From the NCBI GenBank assembly GCA_003354055.1, contig PIVQ01000323.1, positions 1 to 7,779 on the forward strand: a stretch of DNA of 7,779 nucleotides. The letters are read 5' to 3'. The position numbers and the translations under genes were made by a program. This stretch comes from Desulfobacteraceae bacterium (lineage in GTDB: Bacteria; Desulfobacterota; Desulfobacteria; Desulfobacterales; Desulfobacteraceae). How positions within the stretch are numbered: position 1 is the stretch's first letter; every line of letters starts with the position of its first letter. This document shows positions 1 through 6,818 of this stretch, one piece after another. A model generated the notes under the pieces. It searched no databases, had not been told where the DNA came from, and worked only from the letters and a program-made list of their open reading frames with translations.

Positions 1-438
1 ACAGATGGATAATTTTGCCAGCAATTTCCTGTCAAAGAGAAAATAAATCCGCAGCCGTTTGGGGATACTGAATACCCATTGGCGGTGGGGTACATCTTGC
101 AGGACATTGGTAAGCAGCCATTCTCCGTATTCAATGACTCTTTTTTGATGGCAGGAGGGACAGAATTGCCTGCGCTTACACGAAAATGCCAGGAGATACT
201 CATGCCCACATTCTTCACAGCGGACCCGGGCAAATCCCATATGAAGATCTCCGCAATCCAGGTATTTATAGATCACGGTCATAATATATGTCCGCCAGAA
301 TCCATACCGGGATGCGTACATGTCATCCCAAGCCCGTTCCAGATCTTCAAAGTGATTTTCAACACATTTGTAGTATGCACTTGCCTTGGGATTACGGGGC
401 TGGTAAACATCAAAATTATGTGTTGCCATTTGGCCCAT
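1..438 (-). CDS. IS91-family transposase, N-terminal part, cut by the window edge
   Basis: Reading the minus strand from base 438 gives 146 open codons that run off the left edge. The protein has the N-terminal layout of IS91-type transposases: a YQPRNPKASAYYKCVENHF opening near residues 13-30, DLERAWDDMYASRYGFWR near 32-49, then a zinc-binding region with C74xxC77, C87, C93xxC96-H97 (RCEECGHE, SCKRRQFCPSCHQKR), followed by the EYGEW and PHRQWVFSIPKRLR segments. In this family that zinc domain precedes the HUH-type single-strand nuclease domain used for rolling-circle transposition; the catalytic part would lie beyond base 1 and is not visible. The start is uncertain. ATG 438 and ATG 429 both fit the usual family start, neither has a good ribosome binding site, and the frame stays open upstream. 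The element's ends could not be placed. Whether the gene is intact cannot be judged, but there is no stop or frameshift in the visible part. Confidence 0.88.
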   Translation of the reverse strand, partial: MGQMATHNFDVYQPRNPKASAYYKCVENHFEDLERAWDDMYASRYGFWRTYIMTVIYKYLDCGDLHMGFARVRCEECGHEYLLAFSCKRRQFCPSCHQKRVIEYGEWLLTNVLQDVPHRQWVFSIPKRLRIYFLFDRKLLAKLSIC

Positions 439-513
439 AGCGGAACCGATAATTGTAACAGGGTTATAGAGGAGCACTTGGAAAGAGATCAGAATATTAA
501 TGCAAAACAAAAA

Positions 514-542
514 CAACTGTTGAAAATATACAACACATGTTG
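514..542. repeat. Two tandem CAAC/GTTG dyads upstream of the transposase
   Basis: CAAC-T-GTTG at 514-522 is followed by CAACA-CA-TGTTG at 531-542. Their centres are about 18-19 bases apart, and the octamer TGTTGAAA occurs at 519-526 and 539-546, exactly 20 bases apart. They lie upstream of the transposase on its strand and upstream of the small zinc-ribbon gene on the other. They could be a repressor site or part of the IS91 element's terminus; both are inference. The DNA here is AT-rich, so chance is a real alternative. Confidence 0.3.
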
Positions 543-599
543 AAATAAATAAACAAACCAGGCACAAAACCAGAATATTCGCTAACCAAAACATGCTGA

Positions 600-629
600 C
601 GGACAAGCCGCAGATGTTTGCGTTATAAT
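600..629 (+). promoter_or_regulatory. Possible sigma-70 promoter for the small zinc-ribbon gene
   Basis: A perfect TATAAT lies at 624-629. An 18-base spacer separates it from CGGACA at 600-605, which matches the -35 consensus at 4 of 6 positions. Transcription would begin near 636, only about six bases before the ATG at 642, giving a nearly leaderless message. That agrees with the lack of a ribosome binding site there. The call rests on the -10 box alone and is weak. Confidence 0.3.
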
Positions 630-641
630 TTACATATACAT

Positions 642-890
642 ATGAAATGTCCGATTTGCAAAAATACTGAAAACTTTCAATCTCCAAAAGTGAAATCGAT
701 AGTACCTGTCTGGCTGACAATGGGCATCCCTACTTTTTCACGACTTTACTATAGGAAGAAATTTATCCAATGCTCAAAGTGTTTGTACATTTTCAGGCTA
801 CCAAATGAAAAGCTGACACCCATTGCAACTTTCTTGCTCTGGATAATGGCGTTGATGGCTATCTCGGCATGGCTCATTATAACAATCTAA
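642..890 (+). CDS. Small zinc-ribbon protein with one C-terminal membrane helix, function unknown
   Basis: An 82-residue protein starting MKCPICKN. Two cysteine pairs, C3xxC6 and C44xxC47 (CPIC and CSKC), about 40 residues apart, are what a zinc ribbon or rubredoxin-like knuckle needs. Between them is a basic segment (FSRLYYRKKFIQ). Residues about 58-82 (LTPIATFLLWIMALMAISAW onward) form one hydrophobic helix, so the metal site probably sits at the membrane face, most likely in the cytoplasm. I chose ATG 642 because the first CxxC then follows at once, as in many small zinc ribbons; a TTG at 618 would add eight residues. No Shine-Dalgarno is visible. It is not in an operon with a recognisable gene: the transposase diverges on one side and about 680 non-coding bases follow on the other. 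I do not recognise the family. The paired cysteines and the helix argue that it is a real gene. Confidence 0.6.
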   Translation: MKCPICKNTENFQSPKVKSIVPVWLTMGIPTFSRLYYRKKFIQCSKCLYIFRLPNEKLTPIATFLLWIMALMAISAWLIITI

Positions 891-1537
891 ATTTTGATGA
901 AAAAAGAAGCGTATAAAAAACAAAAAAGCAACTGAGAATGGCAGGCCATAACCAATCACTCGTAACACTCAAGTATTATCCAATGGCTAACCGCCAGAAG
1001 ACGCTCAAGATTTCAATGATACCAGATCAAATCTTGATGAAATTTCTGAAATTCTGGCAGATCAAACCGAGGTGAACGGAGGAGAGGACTACCTGTAAGA
1101 CAAGGTCCATTTTTTAGGTGAATGAGTACCCAAGACTTTCCCTGTAATTGGTCGCTTTCTTTCTAATTTTCAGACCACAAGATATAGTATGCGACAATCT
1201 TCAATTCCGTTGGTATGGGAATCAACAAAATTGGAGAATATTCTTACCCTACTCAAAATTGCAACAGGAAAGATAATACACAGATAGGTCTTTATCTGGT
1301 ACCAGGAAACAAGCTCATTTCCTGATTCTATTTAAGTTCATAATTTGAATAGATAAACTCATTGATTTCCATCGAGTCTTTTGGTCCCATTCGTAGTCAA
1401 TAAGAAAATTTTTCCATCATTGCATTTCTGATCGAAAATCTTCTTGCGATTGGGCAGGGCAGGGGGATGACTCAAAATATTTATAGGGCTATGCAAATGG
1501 TTTGACAATATTCAGCCATCAATGGCAGACTGACGGG

Positions 1538-1551
1538 AAGTGTCAACACTT
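1538..1551. promoter_or_regulatory. 14-base perfect dyad just upstream of the kinase gene, possible operator
   Basis: AAGTGT-CA-ACACTT is a perfect inverted repeat with 6-base arms and a 2-base centre. It ends 20 bases before the ATG at 1572 and just ahead of the ribosome binding site. The size and symmetry suit a dimeric DNA-binding protein. Its closeness to the start codon suggests repression or autoregulation, but no regulator gene lies nearby. The stem is too short and the position wrong for a rho-independent terminator. Confidence 0.4.
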
Positions 1552-1555
1552 GATA

Positions 1556-1562
1556 GACGGGG
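1556..1562 (+). promoter_or_regulatory. Ribosome binding site deciding the kinase start
   Basis: GACGGGG ends nine bases before ATG 1572. A TTG at 1563, directly abutting this purine run, would be too close for initiation. ATG 1572 is therefore the better start and removes three residues from the longest reading. Confidence 0.5.
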
Positions 1563-1571
1563 TTGCGTTCC

Positions 1572-4190
1572 ATGGGTGGATTGATTACACGATTGTTAAA
1601 AAATTATGATTCCCAGGATCATGAACTGATGCTGAAGGCCAAGTTTGTGATGCTGATTGTTTTTTGCGGCATCAGCATCACGATGGTCAGCTTCTCGTAT
1701 ACCGCTTATTTGTCCGGCCTGTTCAATCTGCTTGTTTACGCGGAAACCGTCGGACTCGGGGTGCTGGTATTTGCGTTGGTCATCCTGGTTAAAGGGTATT
1801 ATCAAGTCGCTGTTCATATCGTATTTACTGTCGCCTTTACCGTGTCTTGGGTGATCCTGTTCGGTGAACCTGCGGATTCGATTTTGATCAAACTGGATAC
1901 TATTGTCTTTGTGATCGGGACCCTTGCGGCCATGCCTGTGATGCTTTTGAAGAACAGAGTGCCCATGGTCCTCTACTCTCTTTTGAACATCTTAATTTTT
2001 CTGGGGTTCTGCTACCACCTCCATCTGACCACGACCATACCCATGGCGGATTTGATGGACTATCTTCTGGATACCCTGGTGATCATGGTTTTTGTCAGCC
2101 TGGTCTCCTTTAATTCGTTTTCCATCTTCCGGCAGGCCCTGGACTCTTTAAAACAGCAACTCAAAGAACGTATTGAAGTTGAAAATAAACTCCAGCATGC
2201 CATGGTCGAGGCCGAGGCCGGGGCGCAGGCAAAAATCGAGTTTTTGACAAACATGAGTCATGAAATCAGGACTCCGATCAACGGCATCATGGGAATGGCT
2301 GAACTGGCCATGGAAAACAACCTTGATACTGATCTTGAACAGATCATTAAGACCATTGATACAGAAGCTACGCAATTGCTGGGGATCGTTAACGAGATTC
2401 TTGATTTCTCCAAAATAGAAGCAGGCAAATCGTTCATTGAAGCGGTTGGTTTTGACATCCGCCGGACTTTTGAACAGACCTGTTCTGCCTTGTACTTGGG
2501 GCTCCATGATAAAAGAATTGATTTCCTTTCGTATATGGCGCCGGATGTGCCCCGGCAACTGGTCGGGGATCCGGGAAAACTTCGGCAGGTGCTTGTTAAT
2601 CTGACCAGCAATGCCATTAAATTTACCCGGGAAGGCGAGATCTGTATCAGATGCGACCTGGTTGACGAAACAGCTAAGACGGCAACGCTGCGTTTTTCGG
2701 TAGAGGATACGGGAATCGGGATTACCGGGGAAAAGCAGCAGAAGATTTTTGAAAGTTTTAGTCAGGCCGATGGGTCAACCACCCGGCAGTACGGTGGTAC
2801 GGGGCTTGGCACCACGATTTCAAAGCAGCTTGTGGAGTTGATGGGGGGACAAATCGGCCTGGAAAGTGAGGAGGGACAGGGCACGACTTTTTGGTTTACC
2901 CTGATGTATGTCAAGCAGATCGATCAGCATCGAACCGAAGATGGCTCCCGGCAGCTGCTGAACGGACTGAAAGTCCTTGTTCTGGATGATAACCGGACCG
3001 GCCAATATGTGTTTGAACAATATCTTGGGGCATTGGGCTGTATCCCCCTTTCTGCCGGAAACCGTATAGAGGCCATGGCCGTCCTTGAAGATAATGACAA
3101 AACGCCTGTTGATGTGGTGATAGAAAACCATAAACCAACTGAAGGAGAGAGTTTCGCCAATGATATCAGGCGAAAAGAAGCATTCAGGGATCTGCCGGTT
3201 ATTCAGCTCACCATTATGGGGAAATTCGGAGAGCTGGGGTCGTTGGGGTTGTTGGGACAAACAGGATACCTGTCAAAGCCGGTTAAAAAAGATGAGTTGA
3301 AAAACGTTCTCCTGGCTGCGATCGGCAGTGGGGATGAGATTAACGATACATCAGGTGAAGCAGCTCGAACAGATCCTGAGCAGAACATGGCGGTCTTTGA
3401 TACAAGCGTTCTGCTGGTTGAAGACTATCCCACCAATCAAAAGATTGCCATGCAGTATCTGTCAAAGGCCGGGTATCAGGTCACCCTTGCCCAAAATGGA
3501 ATAGAGGCTGTGGATCTGTTCAAGACACTGCGGTTTGATCTGGTATTGATGGATATCCAGATGCCGGAAATGGACGGGTATCAGGCCACCCGGCTTATCC
3601 GGCAATATGAGGCGGAACTTGCTGCCCATTCAAAGGTTCCCATTATTGCAATCACAGCCCACGCCATTAAAGGATACCGGGAGAAGTGTCTGGCTGCGGG
3701 GATGGATGATTATATTACCAAACCCTTGAGGAAAAAAAGGCTGCTTGAGACAGTTCTAAAATGGTCAGTAAGTGCCGGGGATATAAAATCTGCGTCGTCA
3801 GCCCCATCCGAAAGTTCTTCCCAGCCGGAAGACAGGGAACGGGGCGCCGTCCCCTTTGATTATGAAAAAGCCCTGGATGAGTTTGATCAGGACAGGCAAT
3901 TTTTAATGGAAGTGGTTGATGAATTCTTTGATGTGGTCATAGGCCAATTGCCGGATATTGAGACGGCCATTCTTGATGCGGATTCGGATCGTGTCGAAAA
4001 GACGGCCCATTCCATCAAGGGTGGGGCTGCCAACCTTACGGCCTGGCCTCTGTCAGACGCCGCCCATGACCTTGAACTGGCAGGAAGATCAGGGTCTCTT
4101 GAGCAATGCACTCCTCTTCTGGCTGTGGTGGAAGAAGAGTTCAACCGTCTGAAAACCTTTGTCGGTGACCTTCCCGGCCAGCCGGTTTAA
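1572..4190 (+). CDS. Membrane hybrid histidine kinase: HisKA-HATPase-REC-REC-Hpt
   Basis: An 872-residue multi-domain phosphorelay kinase. Residues about 22-185 hold some six hydrophobic helices with no large external loop, so the membrane domain itself is the likely sensor. A charged coiled-coil-like linker (about 188-222) leads to HisKA with H230 in [15 protein letters not shown]. HATPase_c has N347 ([10 protein letters not shown]), D379 (VEDTGIGI) and GGTGLG at 408-413. Receiver 1 (about 467-585) keeps D472-D473, T547 and K569 but has Glu518 where the phospho-accepting Asp belongs. Receiver 2 (about 613-732) is canonical: E617-D618, D661 in [14 protein letters not shown]695, K717. A Ser-rich linker precedes a C-terminal Hpt with H813 in [10 protein letters not shown]. 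The expected phosphate path is H230 to D661 to H813, then to a separate response regulator. None is encoded here, so partner and signal are unknown. The stop overlaps the stop of the convergent trmO. Domain calls are firm; the role is not known. Confidence 0.95.
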   Translation: MGGLITRLLKNYDSQDHELMLKAKFVMLIVFCGISITMVSFSYTAYLSGLFNLLVYAETVGLGVLVFALVILVKGYYQVAVHIVFTVAFTVSWVILFGEPADSILIKLDTIVFVIGTLAAMPVMLLKNRVPMVLYSLLNILIFLGFCYHLHLTTTIPMADLMDYLLDTLVIMVFVSLVSFNSFSIFRQALDSLKQQLKERIEVENKLQHAMVEAEAGAQAKIEFLTNMSHEIRTPINGIMGMAELAMENNLDTDLEQIIKTIDTEATQLLGIVNEILDFSKIEAGKSFIEAVGFDIRRTFEQTCSALYLGLHDKRIDFLSYMAPDVPRQLVGDPGKLRQVLVNLTSNAIKFTREGEICIRCDLVDETAKTATLRFSVEDTGIGITGEKQQKIFESFSQADGSTTRQYGGTGLGTTISKQLVELMGGQIGLESEEGQGTTFWFTLMYVKQIDQHRTEDGSRQLLNGLKVLVLDDNRTGQYVFEQYLGALGCIPLSAGNRIEAMAVLEDNDKTPVDVVIENHKPTEGESFANDIRRKEAFRDLPVIQLTIMGKFGELGSLGLLGQTGYLSKPVKKDELKNVLLAAIGSGDEINDTSGEAARTDPEQNMAVFDTSVLLVEDYPTNQKIAMQYLSKAGYQVTLAQNGIEAVDLFKTLRFDLVLMDIQMPEMDGYQATRLIRQYEAELAAHSKVPIIAITAHAIKGYREKCLAAGMDDYITKPLRKKRLLETVLKWSVSAGDIKSASSAPSESSSQPEDRERGAVPFDYEKALDEFDQDRQFLMEVVDEFFDVVIGQLPDIETAILDADSDRVEKTAHSIKGGAANLTAWPLSDAAHDLELAGRSGSLEQCTPLLAVVEEEFNRLKTFVGDLPGQPV

Positions 4191-4918
4191 ACGTCCTCTA
4201 TCGAAATTACCAGAACCTGGCTGCCGTCTACCCGCCACTTTAAATCCATGTCAAATACACGAATGCCGTAAACACGGCCGGTATCCTCTCCATTGGTGTA
4301 AGCCGGTCTGGGATCGTTTTCAAGCATGCCCGTAATGATGGCACCAAGATTCGGCAATTTTTTTTCTTTCTTCCTGATCTGTGCCAGGGCTTTGTCTGCA
4401 TATGCAACTTCTAAGCTTACCTGTGGCGGCCCTACGGCAAATCCATCTCTGGCGCCGGGGAGGCAATCGGAATAGGGCAGGTAGGGTTTGATATCCAGAA
4501 TCGGGGTCTGGTCCAGGATATCCACCCCGGACAGATGGAGAACAGGGCCTTTGGAAGTTATATCCACGGACTCCAGAGCTACGCATGACAGACCTAAGGG
4601 ATTGGGTCTGAAAGGGGATCGCGAGGCAAAGACGCCGACTTTTTTATTTCCCCCGAGCCGTGGCGGTCTGACCATGGGAGACCAGGACCTCTTTGGCCCC
4701 GCTGCTCCGGCCTTTTTTTCCGTTGCTTTATGGAAGAGAAAGATCAGCCAGATATGGGAGAAACCTGCAAGCTCCCTTACGGCTTCTTCCCTGGCAAATT
4801 CCGGATAAAAGACCAATGTACCGGGCGCTTCTTTTACCAGGTTCGGCTGTCTGGGAATCCCGAATTTTTCTTTATAGCAGGTGTGGAGGATACCAATTGG
4901 GTCTACCTGGACTGCCAT
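4187..4918 (-). CDS. trmO: tRNA (adenine(37)-N6)-methyltransferase TrmO (TsaA/YaeB family)
   Basis: A 243-residue protein, close to E. coli TrmO (235). TrmO uses S-adenosylmethionine to methylate t6A37 of threonine tRNAs reading ACY codons, giving m6t6A and tuning decoding in the cytoplasm. Diagnostic blocks are present: VRPPRLGGN (83-91), GVFASRSPFRPNPLGLS (95-111), DILDQTPILDIKPYLPYSD (133-151) and the C-terminal DPRPAY (202-207) with YGIRVFDMDLKWRV (217-230). The N-terminal beta-barrel region opens with PIGILHTCYKEKFGIPRQP (7-25). ATG 4918 lies 16 bases inside the 3' end of pepF, with GGAAAA a few bases upstream as a modest ribosome binding site, so translation is probably coupled to pepF. 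Its stop codon overlaps that of the convergent kinase gene, leaving no room for a terminator. It appears full length with no missing motif. Family assignment is strong; activity is inferred from it. Confidence 0.93.
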   Translation of the reverse strand: MAVQVDPIGILHTCYKEKFGIPRQPNLVKEAPGTLVFYPEFAREEAVRELAGFSHIWLIFLFHKATEKKAGAAGPKRSWSPMVRPPRLGGNKKVGVFASRSPFRPNPLGLSCVALESVDITSKGPVLHLSGVDILDQTPILDIKPYLPYSDCLPGARDGFAVGPPQVSLEVAYADKALAQIRKKEKKLPNLGAIITGMLENDPRPAYTNGEDTGRVYGIRVFDMDLKWRVDGSQVLVISIEDV

Positions 4919-6717
4919 ATGTTTTCCAATTCATTGATCCGGTTTTCAAAATGGGCAATGGTTGCCTTTATGGGAGCCTCTGATGCCATATCCACCCCGG
5001 CGGTTTTCAGTTCATCAATGGGGAACATGCTGCCCCCAAGCTTTAAAAATCCCATATAATCGTCCACGGCTTCTTGACCCAGCGTCTGGATCCGGCCGGC
5101 AATCCCTAAGGCTGCGGCCAGACCTGTGGCATACTTATACACGTAAAAGGCAGAGTAAAAATGGGGGATACGAAGGCATTCCAGGGCCAGGAGATCGTCA
5201 AGGACCATAGTATCTCCAAAATAGGTTTTTAGCAGATCCGTATACGCCGAGGTCAGAGTCTCCAGCGTCAGCGCCTGATTTTCCGCGGCAAGCTTATGGA
5301 TGATCTGCTCAAACTCGGCAAACATGGTCTGCCTGAAAAAGGTGGCCCTGATATTGTCGATTTCCCGGTTAAGGATATAGGCCCTCATCTTTGGATTGTC
5401 TGTATATTTTTCAAGAAGATATCGGCCCAGAAGGGTTTCGTTCAGGGTGGAGGCCACCTCAGCCACAAAAATGGTATAATCGTGGCTTGGATAGGGCTGG
5501 GCCTGGTTGGCATAATGGGAATGCATGGAATGGCCGGCCTCATGGATCAGGGTGAACAGGCTGTTGATGGAATTTTCATCATAGTTGAGCAGAATATAAG
5601 GGGGAGAATCATAGCAGCCCGAGGAGTAGGCGCCGCTCCTTTTTCCCTTGTTTTCATACCGGTCCACCCAGCCGTCCCTTGTCAGTCCCTGCTCAAGGGT
5701 TTTGCAATACTCAGGTCCCAGTGGGGCAAGGGCTTCGATGCAGGTGGCGACTGCCTCATCATAGTCCATGTGGAAGTCCACATCGGAAATTACCGGTACG
5801 TAGGTGTCGTAAATGTGCAGATCGTCAAGTCCCAGAGCGGTTTTTCTAAAATCAAGATACCGGTACAGCGGCGCCAGGTTGTTCTTCACGGTGGAGATAA
5901 GATTGTCATAGACCCCCGGGGCCACATTATCTGTGAACAGGGCAGCCTGCCTGGCCGTGTCAAAGTGCCGGGCCCGGGCAAGAAACAGATCCTTTTTTAC
6001 GGATGCTGCCAGGGCTGCGCTTATGGTGTGCTTGTGGGCATCATATACCTTGTAATACTGATCAAAGGCCTTTTTTCGAAGAGATCTGTCTGTCCGGTTC
6101 AGGAAGGTGACAAAATTACCGTGGGTCAGGGGAGTGCTTTCCCCCTTGTCATCAACAATTTTTCCGAAATTTAAGTCGGCATTGTCAAGCTGCCCGAAAA
6201 TCAGGTTGGGGGCGTTCAGGCTTTCCCCGGCCATGGCCAGTAATTGCTCTGCTTCGGCATTCCGGGTATGGGGGATCTTTCTGATGATTTTTTCCAGGTA
6301 AAAATTATAGTCGGAAATTGCAGGGTCTTCCAGATACCCTTTCAGGATGTCTTCTGGAATGGTCTGGATCTCAGGGATGATGAAGCTTGAAGCATCCGAG
6401 AGCCGGGTATAAAGATTCATTGCCCGCTGGAACAGACTGTCCGCATCAGCATCGGTTTTATCCTGATCATTTTTCAAATGAGCATAGGTATAGATCTTTT
6501 CAAGGTCCCTGCCCACGGCATGGTCAAAATCCAGGCAGGCCTTGAACGTCGCAAAAGTTTTGCCAAGACTGCCTTTAAAGTCATCATATCCGGGAATCCG
6601 GTCTTCAAGATTCCGGTACAGGGTATCCCAGTCTTCAACCGATGTGAACAAAGGGGAAAGATTCCAGCAATTGTCTTGGGCTACCTCTTTTCTGTGTTGA
6701 TCCGGACTATGGCGCAT
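4903..6717 (-). CDS. pepF: Oligoendopeptidase F, M3 family zinc metallopeptidase
   Basis: A 604-residue cytoplasmic peptidase of the usual PepF length (about 600). The active site is complete: H392-E-A-G-H396 (TLIHEAGHSMHSHYA), with E420 in FVAEVASTLNE as third zinc ligand, 27 residues past the catalytic E393. The conserved GAYSSGCYDSPPYILLNY block (362-379) and the helical N-terminal half (about 20-200) also match. The family cuts short peptides of roughly 7-17 residues, in peptide turnover or signal-peptide clearance. No signal peptide is seen. The ATG at 6717 has a strong ribosome binding site. It is the first gene of a two-gene unit with trmO, overlapping it by 16 bases, and is divergent from the hydrolase gene across about 100 bases. 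The partnership with trmO has no obvious metabolic link. No truncation or odd residue was seen. Confidence 0.96.
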   Translation of the reverse strand: MRHSPDQHRKEVAQDNCWNLSPLFTSVEDWDTLYRNLEDRIPGYDDFKGSLGKTFATFKACLDFDHAVGRDLEKIYTYAHLKNDQDKTDADADSLFQRAMNLYTRLSDASSFIIPEIQTIPEDILKGYLEDPAISDYNFYLEKIIRKIPHTRNAEAEQLLAMAGESLNAPNLIFGQLDNADLNFGKIVDDKGESTPLTHGNFVTFLNRTDRSLRKKAFDQYYKVYDAHKHTISAALAASVKKDLFLARARHFDTARQAALFTDNVAPGVYDNLISTVKNNLAPLYRYLDFRKTALGLDDLHIYDTYVPVISDVDFHMDYDEAVATCIEALAPLGPEYCKTLEQGLTRDGWVDRYENKGKRSGAYSSGCYDSPPYILLNYDENSINSLFTLIHEAGHSMHSHYANQAQPYPSHDYTIFVAEVASTLNETLLGRYLLEKYTDNPKMRAYILNREIDNIRATFFRQTMFAEFEQIIHKLAAENQALTLETLTSAYTDLLKTYFGDTMVLDDLLALECLRIPHFYSAFYVYKYATGLAAALGIAGRIQTLGQEAVDDYMGFLKLGGSMFPIDELKTAGVDMASEAPIKATIAHFENRINELENIWQSR

Positions 6718-6721
6718 GGGG

Positions 6722-6727
6722 TCTCCT
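6722..6727 (-). promoter_or_regulatory. Strong Shine-Dalgarno of pepF
   Basis: On the minus strand AGGAGA lies here, with AGGAG five bases before the ATG at 6717. It is the best ribosome binding site in the window and fixes the pepF start, and it implies that the pepF-trmO message is well translated. Confidence 0.75.
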
Positions 6728-6748
6728 AAAAGGATAAAATGGAAAAAT

Positions 6749-6778
6749 TTGATGAATTTCTTCAGGATTTAGTATAGG
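6749..6778 (+). promoter_or_regulatory. Possible promoter in the pepF/hydrolase divergent region
   Basis: TTGATG (6749-6754), an 18-base spacer and TATAGG (6773-6778) form a weak sigma-70-like promoter toward the hydrolase. A ribosome binding site AAGGA follows at 6804-6808, ten bases before its ATG. On the opposite strand the same spot reads TATACT, a 5-of-6 match to a -10 box facing pepF, though without a good -35. Both promoters must lie in about 100 bases, so overlapping ones are plausible, but the boxes are weak. Confidence 0.3.
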
Positions 6779-6818
6779 TAGAATATATGATTTTTTTCAG
6801 ACAAAGGACAGATAAAAA

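Larger units (their letters stand above)
891..1571. other. Long intergenic stretch with no convincing gene
   Basis: About 680 AT-rich bases. The only coding-like traces are a 35-codon stop-to-stop run without a start codon (991-1098, acidic, including NLDEISEILADQ and ending GGEDYL) and a 45-codon ATG frame across the same place (938-1075). They overlap in different frames, so at most one was ever real; the first could be the 3' end of a decayed gene. On the minus strand around 1340-1450 there are only short frames broken by stops. No tRNA, CRISPR or clear terminator was seen. The last 60 bases hold a dyad and the kinase ribosome binding site, listed separately. Together with the IS91 gene to the left, this looks like scarred accessory DNA; that is inference. 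Confidence 0.5.

Noticed and set aside
79..543. Plus-strand 154-codon open frame
   Set aside because: It lies antisense to the transposase frame, which carries recognisable zinc-binding motifs. Its own translation has no domain-like pattern.
439..729. Open minus-strand extension upstream of the transposase, reading as a hydrophobic stretch
   Set aside because: The frame stays open to about 729, but the T-rich DNA simply translates to Phe/Leu/Val. Family members start near YQPRNP, and the small zinc-ribbon gene lies on the other strand.
938..1075. 45-codon ATG frame in the intergenic region
   Set aside because: It has no good ribosome binding site, no recognisable motif, and an overlapping alternative frame. 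Support is too weak to call a gene.
1502..1507. Perfect TTGACA box upstream of the kinase
   Set aside because: No -10-like hexamer occurs 16-18 bases downstream (1523-1530 reads TGGCAGAC), so it is not supported as a promoter.
4522..5002. ATATCCACCCCGG repeated twice in trmO and pepF
   Set aside because: The copies encode similar short peptides (SGVDI and AGVDM) in two unrelated genes. There is no further similarity around them, so it is probably coincidence.
5296..6174. 292-codon plus-strand frame
   Set aside because: It is a shadow of pepF, whose minus-strand protein has a complete HEAGH active site and full family length.
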